Positions 20,701 through 28,432 of a stretch of 61,801 nt of DNA are shown here, piece after piece. Every line of letters begins with the position of its first letter. The stretch's first letter is position 1. Both the position numbers and the translations under genes were made by a program. Source of the stretch: Paenibacillus tianmuensis (GTDB taxonomy: Bacteria; Bacillota; Bacilli; Paenibacillales; NBRC-103111); the NCBI RefSeq assembly GCF_900100345.1, contig NZ_FMTT01000033.1:1-61801 (forward strand), in the 5' to 3' direction. Under the pieces are notes generated by a model, which saw only the letters and a list, made by a program, of their open reading frames with translations, made no database searches and was not told the origin of the DNA.

Positions 20701-21150
20701 CTAGCTGCTCTTCTTCGTTGGCTTGCTCGCTTTTTGCTGTTGCTTCTTCGCTAGCTTGCTTGCCTTCTGCTCCTGCTTCTTCGCTTGAATCTCCTTGGCG
20801 AGCTCTTGGGCGATTTTGCCTTGGGTGGAAATGCCCAGCTTCTCCGCCTCGGCTTTCCGCTTGGCCAGCGCATCGGCGCGTTTCTGCTCGGCGAGCGCCT
20901 TACGCTTCTCTTGGATGGCCGCCTTCAGCTCCTTCGCCGTTTTGCCATCGGTCGCGATCCCGAGACCCGCTGCCGTCTTTTGTAGCTGCGCGAGCTGCTC
21001 GGCCTGCAGGGACGCCGTGGCTTGTTTATGCTGAGCCTTAGCTTCCTTCGCGGCAGTCTGGCTCGGCTTCTGCGCGGCACTTGCGGATACCGCCCCGCCG
21101 AGCAGCATGGCGCAGGCAATGCCGACCGATACGAGCTTGTTCATCTTCAT
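20701..21150 (-). CDS. Secreted Lys/Ala-rich protein with two repeats
   Basis: A 149-residue protein with a signal peptide (SVGIACAMLLGGAVSASA, cleavage expected after ASA). I do not recognise a family. The mature part is almost all Lys, Ala, Gln and Glu and predicted helical, with two similar units: LQKTAAGLGIATDGKTAKELKAA and AEKLGISTQGKIAQELAKE, both carrying LGI-T-GK-A-EL. The C-terminus ends in Lys/Gln/Ser repeats, so it is very basic. The preferred ATG at 21150 is 8 bases from AGGAGG. Its strong charge suggests binding to teichoic acids or other wall polymers; that is inference. Confidence 0.6.
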   Translation of the reverse strand: MKMNKLVSVGIACAMLLGGAVSASAAQKPSQTAAKEAKAQHKQATASLQAEQLAQLQKTAAGLGIATDGKTAKELKAAIQEKRKALAEQKRADALAKRKAEAEKLGISTQGKIAQELAKEIQAKKQEQKASKLAKKQQQKASKPTKKSS

Positions 21151-21243
21151 GGTCATTTCCTCCTACAGGCTATGGTCGTATGTAGTGTTACAAGAAAAAT
21201 GTACCATGGATTTATTACATAACTATGACAACACCGGATCTCC

Positions 21244-21918
21244 TTACCGCAGCCTCTCCAGCCTGCTGCGAAGCGCCTGCATCGGCGACAGCACCCGAGC
21301 ACCGGACGCCGCTTCGGCCCGTGCAGCCGCGTCCGTCATCGATAATTGAGCCGCTGCGACCGGGGCGGATGATCTCTGTATCAAGCCCAGCAGGAACGCT
21401 TCAACCTGCTCCGCATACGCCGCTTCCCGTCCTTGCAGCAACATCTCGAAGCAGCCCGGGGCAGACACCGCCGTCTGCGACTTAAACTCTCTGCCCTGCA
21501 GTTTGGCGTGGGCACGCAGCCGTTCCATCGTTCCTTCTACGGTGGCCGGGTTCGTGAAAGCGACGACCGCCTCGTCTCCAAGCTTCAGCAGCTCGTCAAA
21601 CCATGGCTCGTCGATCGCGATAACCGGAATCCCGCCCGTCGCTTCGAGCGCTTGCTCCAAGGGCGACAGCGCGGCGATATAATTCGTGCACGTCATGACA
21701 ATGGCGTCTACCCCGCAGCCCGCAATCCACTCCAGTTGGCCGCGCAGCTTCGCTTGCACCTGCCGCGCCTCTTCTGACGCTGCCGCACGGGTCAGCCAAT
21801 GGATCGCGCCGGGATCAACAAAGTGCAGGCAGGAAAACGCCTCGTGATCCAGGCCTTCCTCCAAATATCGGATATTCGAATGATGCCCATGCAAGCAGCC
21901 CAGCCGCTTTACCGCCAT
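21244..21918 (-). CDS. Asp/Glu/hydantoin racemase-like protein
   Basis: A 224-residue protein with the racemase fold pattern. The likely catalytic cysteine is in the segment AIVMTCTNYIAAL (about residue 86), a position shared with Asp/Glu/hydantoin racemases, and the C-terminal domain carries a second conserved-looking segment AVSAPGCFEML. It could racemise a small acid or hydantoin; I cannot choose a substrate. The ATG at 21918 with GGGAGGC is preferred to the earlier one at 21954. Neighbours show no pathway link. Confidence 0.65.
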   Translation of the reverse strand: MAVKRLGCLHGHHSNIRYLEEGLDHEAFSCLHFVDPGAIHWLTRAAASEEARQVQAKLRGQLEWIAGCGVDAIVMTCTNYIAALSPLEQALEATGGIPVIAIDEPWFDELLKLGDEAVVAFTNPATVEGTMERLRAHAKLQGREFKSQTAVSAPGCFEMLLQGREAAYAEQVEAFLLGLIQRSSAPVAAAQLSMTDAAARAEAASGARVLSPMQALRSRLERLR

Positions 21919-22030
21919 GACAACCGCCTCCCTATGAGCCCAAGCTTTTTTCATAGCTTAGCGGCAATTCCATCAACGGTCAACGGCTTATGTCTCGCCC
22001 GCGCAGCAGCTCCTGAGCCTGAGCCGCTTT

Positions 22031-23101
22031 CTAGGCGTCCTGCCGCAGAGGCTCCTCTTCCGCCTGCACGGCGGCATTCCGATCGGGGATAGCAGTCCCG
22101 CGGCTCCAGCCCTCCCGCTTAAAATCGATCATCATGCCCGCTCCAAGCGCCGTGCAATCCTGCGGCTCCGCCGCCAGATGGACGGGGACGCTGGTCTCCG
22201 CCTGAATCCGCTCGACCAGTCCGTGAAGCAGCGAGCCGCCTCCGCACAGAAGAATGCCCCGCTCTACCACATCCCCGGCAAGCTCCGGTGGACAGTGCTC
22301 CAGCGTCACCCGGATCGCGTCCAAAATAGTCGCAAGAAAATCGTCCATCAGTCCGAAAATTTCGCCGGAGGTCAAGCGGAGCGACCGGGGCAGACCGTCG
22401 ATCAGATCCCGGCCTTTAATATCGATGGCCTTGTCCTTCTGCCGCTCGACGACCGACCCGATCTGCTTCTTGATCTCCTCCGCGGTCCGTTCGCCGATCG
22501 CCAGATTGTACGTCTTTTTGACGTATTCGATGATATCCCGATCGAGCGACATCCCTGCGCGCCGTACCGTATGGCTGACCACGATGCCTCCGAGCGACAG
22601 CACGGCCACTTGACTCGCTCCCCCGCCGATATCAAGCACCAGACTGCCGATGGGCTGGTCGACCGGAAGCCCGGCCCCAAGCGCCGCGGCCAGCGGCTCT
22701 TCCACGGCTACCGCCTTCTTGGCGCCTTTGTGCACCATCGTTTCTTCGACGGCGCGCTTCTGCACGTTCGTGATGCCGCACGGTACGGAGATGTACACTT
22801 GCGAGCTGCGGAACCAGAGGGCCCGGCCTTGAATTTTTTTAATAAAATGCTGAAGCATCGCGCTCGTAATGTCAAAGTTGGCGATCACCCCGTCCATCAG
22901 CGGGTAAATGATGTCGATATTGCCCGGGGTCCGGCCGATCATCGCCTGCGCTTCCGTACCGGCCGCCACCATCTCGCCCGAATCCTGCCGGATCGCCACC
23001 ACAGACGGCTCCCGCAGCACGATGCCTTTCCCATGCTGGTAAATCACCGTATTCGAAGTTCCCAAATCAATGCCGTACAGCGTATCAAATCGCTTTAACA
23101 T
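22031..23101 (-). CDS. MreB/Mbl-family actin-like protein
   Basis: A 356-residue bacterial actin homologue. The phosphate-1 loop YGIDLGTSNTVIY at the N-terminus and the phosphate-2 segment LVLDIGGGASQVAVLSLGG mark ATP binding, followed by the adenosine motif GILLCGGGSLLHG. Such proteins organise lateral wall synthesis. The lack of mreC/mreD next to it and the Glu/Gln-rich C-terminus (AVQAEEEPLRQDA) point to an MreBH or Mbl-like paralogue. It starts at the ATG at 23101 (AAGGAGG upstream) and overlaps the end of the histidine kinase by 17 bp, so it is the third gene of the operon. Confidence 0.85.
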   Translation of the reverse strand: MLKRFDTLYGIDLGTSNTVIYQHGKGIVLREPSVVAIRQDSGEMVAAGTEAQAMIGRTPGNIDIIYPLMDGVIANFDITSAMLQHFIKKIQGRALWFRSSQVYISVPCGITNVQKRAVEETMVHKGAKKAVAVEEPLAAALGAGLPVDQPIGSLVLDIGGGASQVAVLSLGGIVVSHTVRRAGMSLDRDIIEYVKKTYNLAIGERTAEEIKKQIGSVVERQKDKAIDIKGRDLIDGLPRSLRLTSGEIFGLMDDFLATILDAIRVTLEHCPPELAGDVVERGILLCGGGSLLHGLVERIQAETSVPVHLAAEPQDCTALGAGMMIDFKREGWSRGTAIPDRNAAVQAEEEPLRQDA

Positions 23102-24554
23102 GTTGTCTTCCTCCTTCGTGTATTGCGTTCTGAGCCGCCGGCAGCCGGAACTCGAATACGGTTCCTTGACCGACTTCGCTGCGGACGGTAATCGTCCCGC
23201 CATGCAGCTCTACCAGTTCCCGGACAATGGCCAGTCCGAGCCCGGTGCCGCTGCTTTTTTTGCTCCGGCCGCGGTCCACCTTGAAGAAGCGCTCCCAGAT
23301 CATCTCCTGATCTTCGGGAGAAATTCCGATGCCGGTATCCGCCACCTGAATGACAAGCAGCTCGCTTTCCGCACGGGCACTCAGCAAGATTTTGCCGTTT
23401 TCCGTAAATTTCACGGCATTCTTCACTAAATTTTTCATAATTTGTTCGAAGCGGTCCCGGTCCGCATACGCGTCCGGCAGTCCCTCTTCCGCCCGCGTTT
23501 CGATCGTCGTGTTGCGCTCCGCGGCTTCCGGTCCGAACATGGCGGCGATGTGCGCAAATAACTGCTGCACATCCACCGGGCTGCGGGATAAGGCGATCTC
23601 GTCGTTTTCCAGCTTGATCAGATCGGCGATGTCATCCACCAACCGGTTCATATGGAGCGTTTCTTTGTAAATGATGTCATAATATTTCGGCTTGGCCGCA
23701 TCGTCGATCAGATCATCCTGAAGCGCCTCCAGAAACCCTTGCATGGCCGTCAGCGGCGTCCGCAGCTCGTGGGATACGTTCGCCAGGAAGTCCTGGCGGA
23801 TTTGCTCCTGCTTGCGCTTGTCTTCGTCCGTCCGCTGCAGCTTGTCCGCCATCTGATTGATGGTGGCGGCCAGCTCTCCGATCTCGTCGTTCGACGAAAT
23901 CTCAATCCGCTCGCCGTAATCCCCGTGTCCGATACGCAGCGCCAGCTTGTCGATCCGCTGCAGCGGCCGGGAGATGGACCACGATAAATACGACGCTGTC
24001 ACCGCCGATAGCAGCACGCCCACGAGCGTGACCCACAGGATCGTTTCGCGCATTAACGTGATCGTTTCGTTCATTCCGGCGACCGAGGCGTGCAGTACGA
24101 TTCCTCCGTATACCTCATTGTCCTTGCCCCACGGGACGACGACGGATAGCATCGACTCCTTGAGCCCTTCGAACCGCGGCTCGTTCAGCTGTGCCTCTTC
24201 GCCGTTCAAGACTTTGCGGACGACGGCAGGATCGACGGATTTGCCGACGTACACCTCGTCCTTGCTGGAGGTGGCGGCGACTTTACCGTTGCGGTCGAAC
24301 AGCCAGATACGCGCGTCGAACGTCTGGTCGAAGAACAGCAGCAGCTCCTTGACGCGATCGTCCGGGACGACAACGGTTTGAACCGCCAGGTTGACCCGCT
24401 TCGCCTTGCGCAGCAGCTCTTCCTTTTGCGAATTTACGATATAACCCTTGGTCAGCAACGAAAGCAGAAACCCGACGACGCACAGGCCCAGCAGCATGGT
24501 GAACATATGACCAAACAGCAACCGGCGGAAAATGCTTTTGCCGATGCCAAGCAT
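23085..24554 (-). CDS. Sensor histidine kinase
   Basis: A 489-residue two-pass membrane kinase. A transmembrane helix at about 16-35, an extracellular sensor region of about 135 residues and a second helix near 170-193 precede HAMP, HisKA with phospho-accepting His262 in NVSHELRTPL, and a HATPase domain with N, G1 and G2 boxes (NLVKNAVKFT, DTGIGI, GTGLGLAI). It overlaps the upstream regulator by the TAATG arrangement and the downstream MreB-like gene by 17 bp, so all three are translationally coupled. The signal is unknown; the MreB gene suggests a cell-wall stress. Confidence 0.93.
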   Translation of the reverse strand: MLGIGKSIFRRLLFGHMFTMLLGLCVVGFLLSLLTKGYIVNSQKEELLRKAKRVNLAVQTVVVPDDRVKELLLFFDQTFDARIWLFDRNGKVAATSSKDEVYVGKSVDPAVVRKVLNGEEAQLNEPRFEGLKESMLSVVVPWGKDNEVYGGIVLHASVAGMNETITLMRETILWVTLVGVLLSAVTASYLSWSISRPLQRIDKLALRIGHGDYGERIEISSNDEIGELAATINQMADKLQRTDEDKRKQEQIRQDFLANVSHELRTPLTAMQGFLEALQDDLIDDAAKPKYYDIIYKETLHMNRLVDDIADLIKLENDEIALSRSPVDVQQLFAHIAAMFGPEAAERNTTIETRAEEGLPDAYADRDRFEQIMKNLVKNAVKFTENGKILLSARAESELLVIQVADTGIGISPEDQEMIWERFFKVDRGRSKKSSGTGLGLAIVRELVELHGGTITVRSEVGQGTVFEFRLPAAQNAIHEGGRQHVKAI

Positions 24555-25243
24555 TATTTCTGGACCTCGAATTTATACCCTACGCCCCACACCGTATGAA
24601 TGCAGTCGCTCCGGTACGGAAGCAGCTTCTCCCTCAATTTTTTCACGTGCACGTCGACCGTCCGGATATCTCCGATGAACTCGTAGCCCCACACCTGCTC
24701 CAGCAGCTGCTCCCGCGTATACACCGTCCCCGGCGACCGGGCCAGATGCGTCAGCAGATCGAACTCCTTCGGGCGAAGAACGATCCGCTCCTCCCCGGCC
24801 AGCACCTCGCGGCGCTCCGTGTTGATCGAGAATCCCTCGAACGTAATGGCGACCGGTTCTCCCGGAAATTTGCGGCGCTGCATCCGGCGGAAGATCGCCT
24901 TGATCCGCGCCACAAGCTCCCGCGGACTAAACGGCTTCGTGACGTAATCGTCGGCGCCGAGCTCCAGCCCGAGCACCCGGTCGAATTCTTCTCGCTTCGC
25001 CGTAAGCATGATGACGGGAATATCGAATCGTTTCAAAATTTGGCGGCATGCTTCGAAGCCGTCCATCTTCGGCATCATGACGTCGAGAATCACGATGTCC
25101 GGCGCTTCCTTCTCGACAAGCTCAAGCGCCTCCTCGCCGTCCTGCGCCTCAATCATGCTGATGTGCTGTTTTTCAAAATAAAGCCGAATGATCTCCCTGA
25201 CGTTCGGGTCATCGTCGGCGACCAGTACTTTCCAAGAATTCAT
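24554..25243 (-). CDS. OmpR-family response regulator
   Basis: A 229-residue regulator with a receiver domain (acidic pocket VLVADDDPN, phospho-Asp54 in ILDVMMPKMDG, Lys in MLTAKREEFDR) and a C-terminal winged helix (LRPKEFDLLTHLARSPGTVYTREQL). The start at 25243 has AAGGAGC 8 bases upstream; a longer in-frame version to 25375 lacks support. First gene of an operon with the kinase and the MreB-like gene. It may control the operon itself or wall genes elsewhere; that is inference. Confidence 0.94.
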   Translation of the reverse strand: MNSWKVLVADDDPNVREIIRLYFEKQHISMIEAQDGEEALELVEKEAPDIVILDVMMPKMDGFEACRQILKRFDIPVIMLTAKREEFDRVLGLELGADDYVTKPFSPRELVARIKAIFRRMQRRKFPGEPVAITFEGFSINTERREVLAGEERIVLRPKEFDLLTHLARSPGTVYTREQLLEQVWGYEFIGDIRTVDVHVKKLREKLLPYRSDCIHTVWGVGYKFEVQK

Positions 25244-25477
25244 GCAGACAATGCTCCTTTTGCCGGTAAAGATACTATAGCATTCTCCCGCCCCCCCTAT
25301 TTTGCGGGGGGATTCGCCGAAAAAGGGGCCGTACTCGCTAACGTTACACGAAAAATTTGAGCAAATGATGTTCAAAATCGGACCAAACGGTTAAATAACT
25401 GTGTTCAAAGGATGAACGCGCTCGAAAAACAAGTGTGGGCGGGCGGAAAGGCTTGATTGCCAGAATGGGTGTTCCCG

Positions 25478-25520
25478 AAAAAAGAGCCTTAGTCCGATGC
25501 AAGCGGATGAAGGCTCTTTG
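25478..25520 (-). terminator. Terminator after the 247-residue unknown gene
   Basis: On the minus strand AAAGAGCCTT pairs with AAGGCTCTTT across a 20-base loop and is followed by TTTTCGGG. Confidence 0.8.
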
Positions 25521-25521
25521 C

Positions 25522-26265
25522 TTATTGTTCATGGCAAATCGGAATATCGCCAATCGTGATCGTAATCGGCGCCGCATACGATCGGATGTGCTGCTGCGCT
25601 GCTGCTGACGTGCGAGGCTTCAGCATGATTACCCCTTCTGCTACAGTGATGGAGGATACGAGATAAAAGATATCACTGTATATTTTCAAATCCTGAAAGG
25701 CGCATTTCCTTTTCACATTCGCGCTCTTATCCCAATATTCGATGATGGCTTTGGATGCCTTGCGCAGCGGTCTGATCTGATAACTCACCGTGACTTTATA
25801 TGTCTTGGTTTCTTTTGTCAGATGAATGATTTCTAATTCGCTTTGATCTCGTAAGAGCAAATGCTGGACGTTCTCGACCAGTTGGGACTGCTCCGCATCT
25901 TTGGCGATATTTTTCAGTATCTTCGTGATCAGCTTGGTAATACAATGCTCTTTCTCGTCTTCGCTTTGTTGATTGAACGCGGCAGGAGGATAACCGATAT
26001 AGAACATTTTCATCCACTTCTTCGGCCGCAGTTCCGATTCCATAATGCATCCCTCATCCAGAAACGGGGTGATCGCAATATAGACATGGTCATAATCCCC
26101 GGTGATAAAGCCTAATTCATTTAGTTTTCTCGCATAGCGATCACTTATAGAGTGGATTAATTTATCCGTTACATACAAAGTTCCGATATAACTACTGGGG
26201 AAAACACTTGGGTGCTCCCCTCTTTCTTCGAATATTCTGATATCAAGGATTGTTTTCTCTTTCAA
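25522..26265 (-). CDS. Hypothetical protein of 247 residues
   Basis: I do not recognise this protein. It starts at a TTG with AAAGGGGAA upstream and has no signal peptide or transmembrane helix. It has a soluble, mixed alpha/beta composition, with charged patches in the middle and the short motif IGDIPICHEQ at the C-terminus. It is a single gene with its own terminator, between the RR-HK-MreB operon and a toxin-antitoxin-like pair on the opposite strand. A role as immunity or stress protein would be a guess. Confidence 0.6.
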   Translation of the reverse strand: MKEKTILDIRIFEERGEHPSVFPSSYIGTLYVTDKLIHSISDRYARKLNELGFITGDYDHVYIAITPFLDEGCIMESELRPKKWMKMFYIGYPPAAFNQQSEDEKEHCITKLITKILKNIAKDAEQSQLVENVQHLLLRDQSELEIIHLTKETKTYKVTVSYQIRPLRKASKAIIEYWDKSANVKRKCAFQDLKIYSDIFYLVSSITVAEGVIMLKPRTSAAAQQHIRSYAAPITITIGDIPICHEQ

Positions 26266-26464
26266 GGCCGGTTCCCCTTTTGCGTTATTTTATAGTAATA
26301 CTATCATACACGAGAATAACAGGGAAAGATTGGATTCTGAACTAACCGCTCGATTCAACACTAGTGCGAAAAGCCCCTAAAAACAGCGGTTTTCGCCGAA
26401 CAGTATAAAGAAGTCGGCTTGCGCATTCAAGCCCGTATAAATTGTGTTGTGGAAGGTGACGCCC

Positions 26465-26806
26465 GTGAGCAGTTCCAAGGAATTCATGCAAAGCCAGCTG
26501 AGGAAATGGAAATCCGCCGCATCCCAGCTCATTTCGACGGAGAGGGAAGCCGTCGAGACCGCCGCCATCGAGCTGGAGCCCGAGGTTTACGATAAGTGCA
26601 GACGAATGGCCGAAGCCGAACAGACGACCGTCAGCGCCGTGGTTCACTATATGATCGACCAATATTTTGCCGTACGGTCCCATGAAATGACGTTTCAAGC
26701 GACGATGGAGCAGAAGGAAAAAAATCCGCTGCTGCAGCTCGACAGCTTGACGAAGCGGAAAGAACGGTATAAAGGCGAGGAGGTGCATAGCTTTGATCGC
26801 GCATGA
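26465..26806 (+). CDS. Antitoxin-like protein (ribbon-helix-helix type)
   Basis: A 113-residue soluble protein starting at a GTG with GGAAGGTG upstream. The segment from about 41 to 74 (IELEPEVYDKCRRMAEAEQT followed by TVSAVVHYMIDQYF) has the spacing of a ribbon-helix-helix DNA-binding unit: a beta-strand then two amphipathic helices. The rest is helical and charged. It overlaps the downstream PIN-like gene by 14 bp with a shared AGGAGGTG-containing region, which is the usual layout of a type II antitoxin followed by its toxin. The family name is not certain. Confidence 0.55.
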   Translation: MSSSKEFMQSQLRKWKSAASQLISTEREAVETAAIELEPEVYDKCRRMAEAEQTTVSAVVHYMIDQYFAVRSHEMTFQATMEQKEKNPLLQLDSLTKRKERYKGEEVHSFDRA

Positions 26807-27260
26807 TTCCGCAGCCTTGCAGCAGGCGGTCTTTCTGGAGCAGTCCGCTCTGATGGCGTTTATGAATCCGGAGGACCCGTATTATTTGAAGGCCCGGTCG
26901 CTGTTCTTCGACCTGGATGATATGGACCGGCATTTGGCTACGACGAACTATGTGATCTTCGAAACGCACCAATGGCTGCGCAATCATTTTGACTATTCGG
27001 ATGCGCAGTTCTTCTTGAACACAATGGAAAAAGCGGTCCAGCAAGGCGTGCTGACGATCGTACCGGGAACGCCGGAGCTGGAGCGGGAAGCGAAACATCT
27101 CATTATCGATTTTCCGAACTACCGCTTCTCGCTGAGCGAAGCAATGACGGCCGTGGTTATGCTGTCCTGCCAGATGAAACGGATTTTCACCTTCAATCCG
27201 AATTATTCGTTCCTGCCCAAGCTGGATCGTGAAATCAAGGTGCTGCCAAGCATTTTGTAA
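26793..27260 (+). CDS. PIN-like protein with substituted active-site acids
   Basis: A 155-residue protein with the PIN layout: the first strand FLEQSALMAFMNPED, the segment TNYVIFETHQWLRNHF, and the C-terminal LSEAMTAVVML-FTFNPNYSF. In catalytic PIN proteins the matching positions carry Asp (for example LDTSAL, LSDAS, FTFDxDF); here they read Glu, Glu and Asn. The start is a TTG 7 bases after GAGGAGGTG. With the upstream RHH-like gene it forms a VapBC-like pair. Either the acids are functionally replaced or the ribonuclease is inactive. Confidence 0.6.
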   Translation: MIAHDSAALQQAVFLEQSALMAFMNPEDPYYLKARSLFFDLDDMDRHLATTNYVIFETHQWLRNHFDYSDAQFFLNTMEKAVQQGVLTIVPGTPELEREAKHLIIDFPNYRFSLSEAMTAVVMLSCQMKRIFTFNPNYSFLPKLDREIKVLPSIL

Positions 27261-27282
27261 GCTAACGAAGCGGGGGAAAAAG

Positions 27283-27333
27283 AAAACCTGACGGACAGCC
27301 CGCTTGAGGCTGTGTACCGTCAGGTTTTCGCTG
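27283..27333. terminator. Bidirectional terminator between PIN-like and Nudix genes
   Basis: AAAACCTGACGG pairs with CCGTCAGGTTTT. It serves the convergent plus-strand PIN pair and the minus-strand Nudix gene. Confidence 0.85.
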
Positions 27334-27335
27334 TT

Positions 27336-27824
27336 TTAGGAAGAAGGAAGCGGGTACTTGTCGAGCTGATGCTCCTCGATGAATCCCGGCGTGCCGGTAC
27401 GCCTTGCGGCATAATCGGCAATCTGCTTTCTTAGGTTGGGGTACAGCACGATCTTGTCCAGCTCGGAAAGCGGAATCCATCGTACGCCCGTTTGATTCGG
27501 ATCGGGGCTCGCGGGCATTGCGGACATGGACCCTTCCTTCAGCTTGCAATCGAATATCAGATGGACGCTGTGCGTCGCGCCATACACGTGATCGCTTCGA
27601 TGCGGGGCGTATTCGTACACGAAGGCCAGCGGTCCGACCTCAACCTCTGTGGCGGCTTCCTCCCGCGCTTCCCGGATCACCGCTTCGGTTACCGATTCCC
27701 CGGCTTCGACGCCTCCGGCAGGCAAGTTGTAATGAAGTCCGTTTGCATCTGTGAATTCGATCAGCAGCACGCTGTCGTCCCGGAGGATAAGCGCGCAGGC
27801 GCGTACCCGTATCGGATAAGTCAC
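27336..27824 (-). CDS. Nudix hydrolase
   Basis: A 162-residue Nudix protein that hydrolyses nucleoside-diphosphate-linked substrates. The Nudix box reads GGVEAGESVTEAVIREAREE with all key Glu and Arg residues present; only the penultimate Gly is Ala. Starts at a GTG. The substrate cannot be deduced. It is monocistronic, 70 bp away from the next upstream operon. Confidence 0.88.
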   Translation of the reverse strand: MTYPIRVRACALILRDDSVLLIEFTDANGLHYNLPAGGVEAGESVTEAVIREAREEAATEVEVGPLAFVYEYAPHRSDHVYGATHSVHLIFDCKLKEGSMSAMPASPDPNQTGVRWIPLSELDKIVLYPNLRKQIADYAARRTGTPGFIEEHQLDKYPLPSS

Positions 27825-27893
27825 TCGATTTCTCCTCCCATTCTACCCGCCGAGTCCCGTCTTCACCATGGAAAGCAGACTCTCCAAGGGAAA

Positions 27894-28421
27894 TTATACC
27901 TGATCCTCCCGTACAGCCTCAACCGGCGTAAGCTGTTTATATTTATAGGGTACATAAACCGCAAGTACGAAACTTAGCAAATACAACATCAGCTCAAAGA
28001 TTTGGATGGGACCAAGAGAGGATGGTTGCTTCGCAGAACTTAGACTGGTTGCGATAAAAAACAACCAGGGAATGAGACTAATGAGCATGCATGCGATCAG
28101 ATTACCCTTAAATTCCACGCGGCCTGCTTTTTTTATGGATCGACGAACGATATAATGAAAAACAAGAAAATTGCAAAAAATTTGAAATCCATGCATGATT
28201 AATTCGCTTGTTTCCGATATCGGAAGTGATGCGGCTTGCCAAATCTGGTTTAACAACGGGTCCAGTGACGGCTTAAGAAGTTGAAACCCGACGAAGCAAA
28301 CGATGAATAAAGACCAGCTCATCACCGATCCGATAAGGGTATGGGCGATTACCCTTCCAATATTCACCCGTTCCCCCGCGTCCCACCATTGCCTCGTTTG
28401 TCGACCATAATCGCTCATCAT
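27894..28421 (-). CDS. Four-helix membrane protein of the SDP-like operon
   Basis: A 175-residue integral membrane protein with four hydrophobic segments (SVMSWSLFIVCFVGF, IFCNFLVFHYIV, IACMLISLIPWLFFIA, LMLYLLSFVLAVYVPYKY). The loops are short and the C-terminus is charged. I do not recognise a family. Its place as the last gene of an operon with a predicted secreted hydrophobic peptide, plus its compact multi-pass form, makes it a candidate immunity protein, as SdpI-type proteins are in B. subtilis; this is inference from context only. The ATG has AAGGAG 8 bases upstream, and 11 bp separate it from the upstream gene. Confidence 0.65.
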   Translation of the reverse strand: MMSDYGRQTRQWWDAGERVNIGRVIAHTLIGSVMSWSLFIVCFVGFQLLKPSLDPLLNQIWQAASLPISETSELIMHGFQIFCNFLVFHYIVRRSIKKAGRVEFKGNLIACMLISLIPWLFFIATSLSSAKQPSSLGPIQIFELMLYLLSFVLAVYVPYKYKQLTPVEAVREDQV

Positions 28422-28432
28422 CGAAAAACTCC

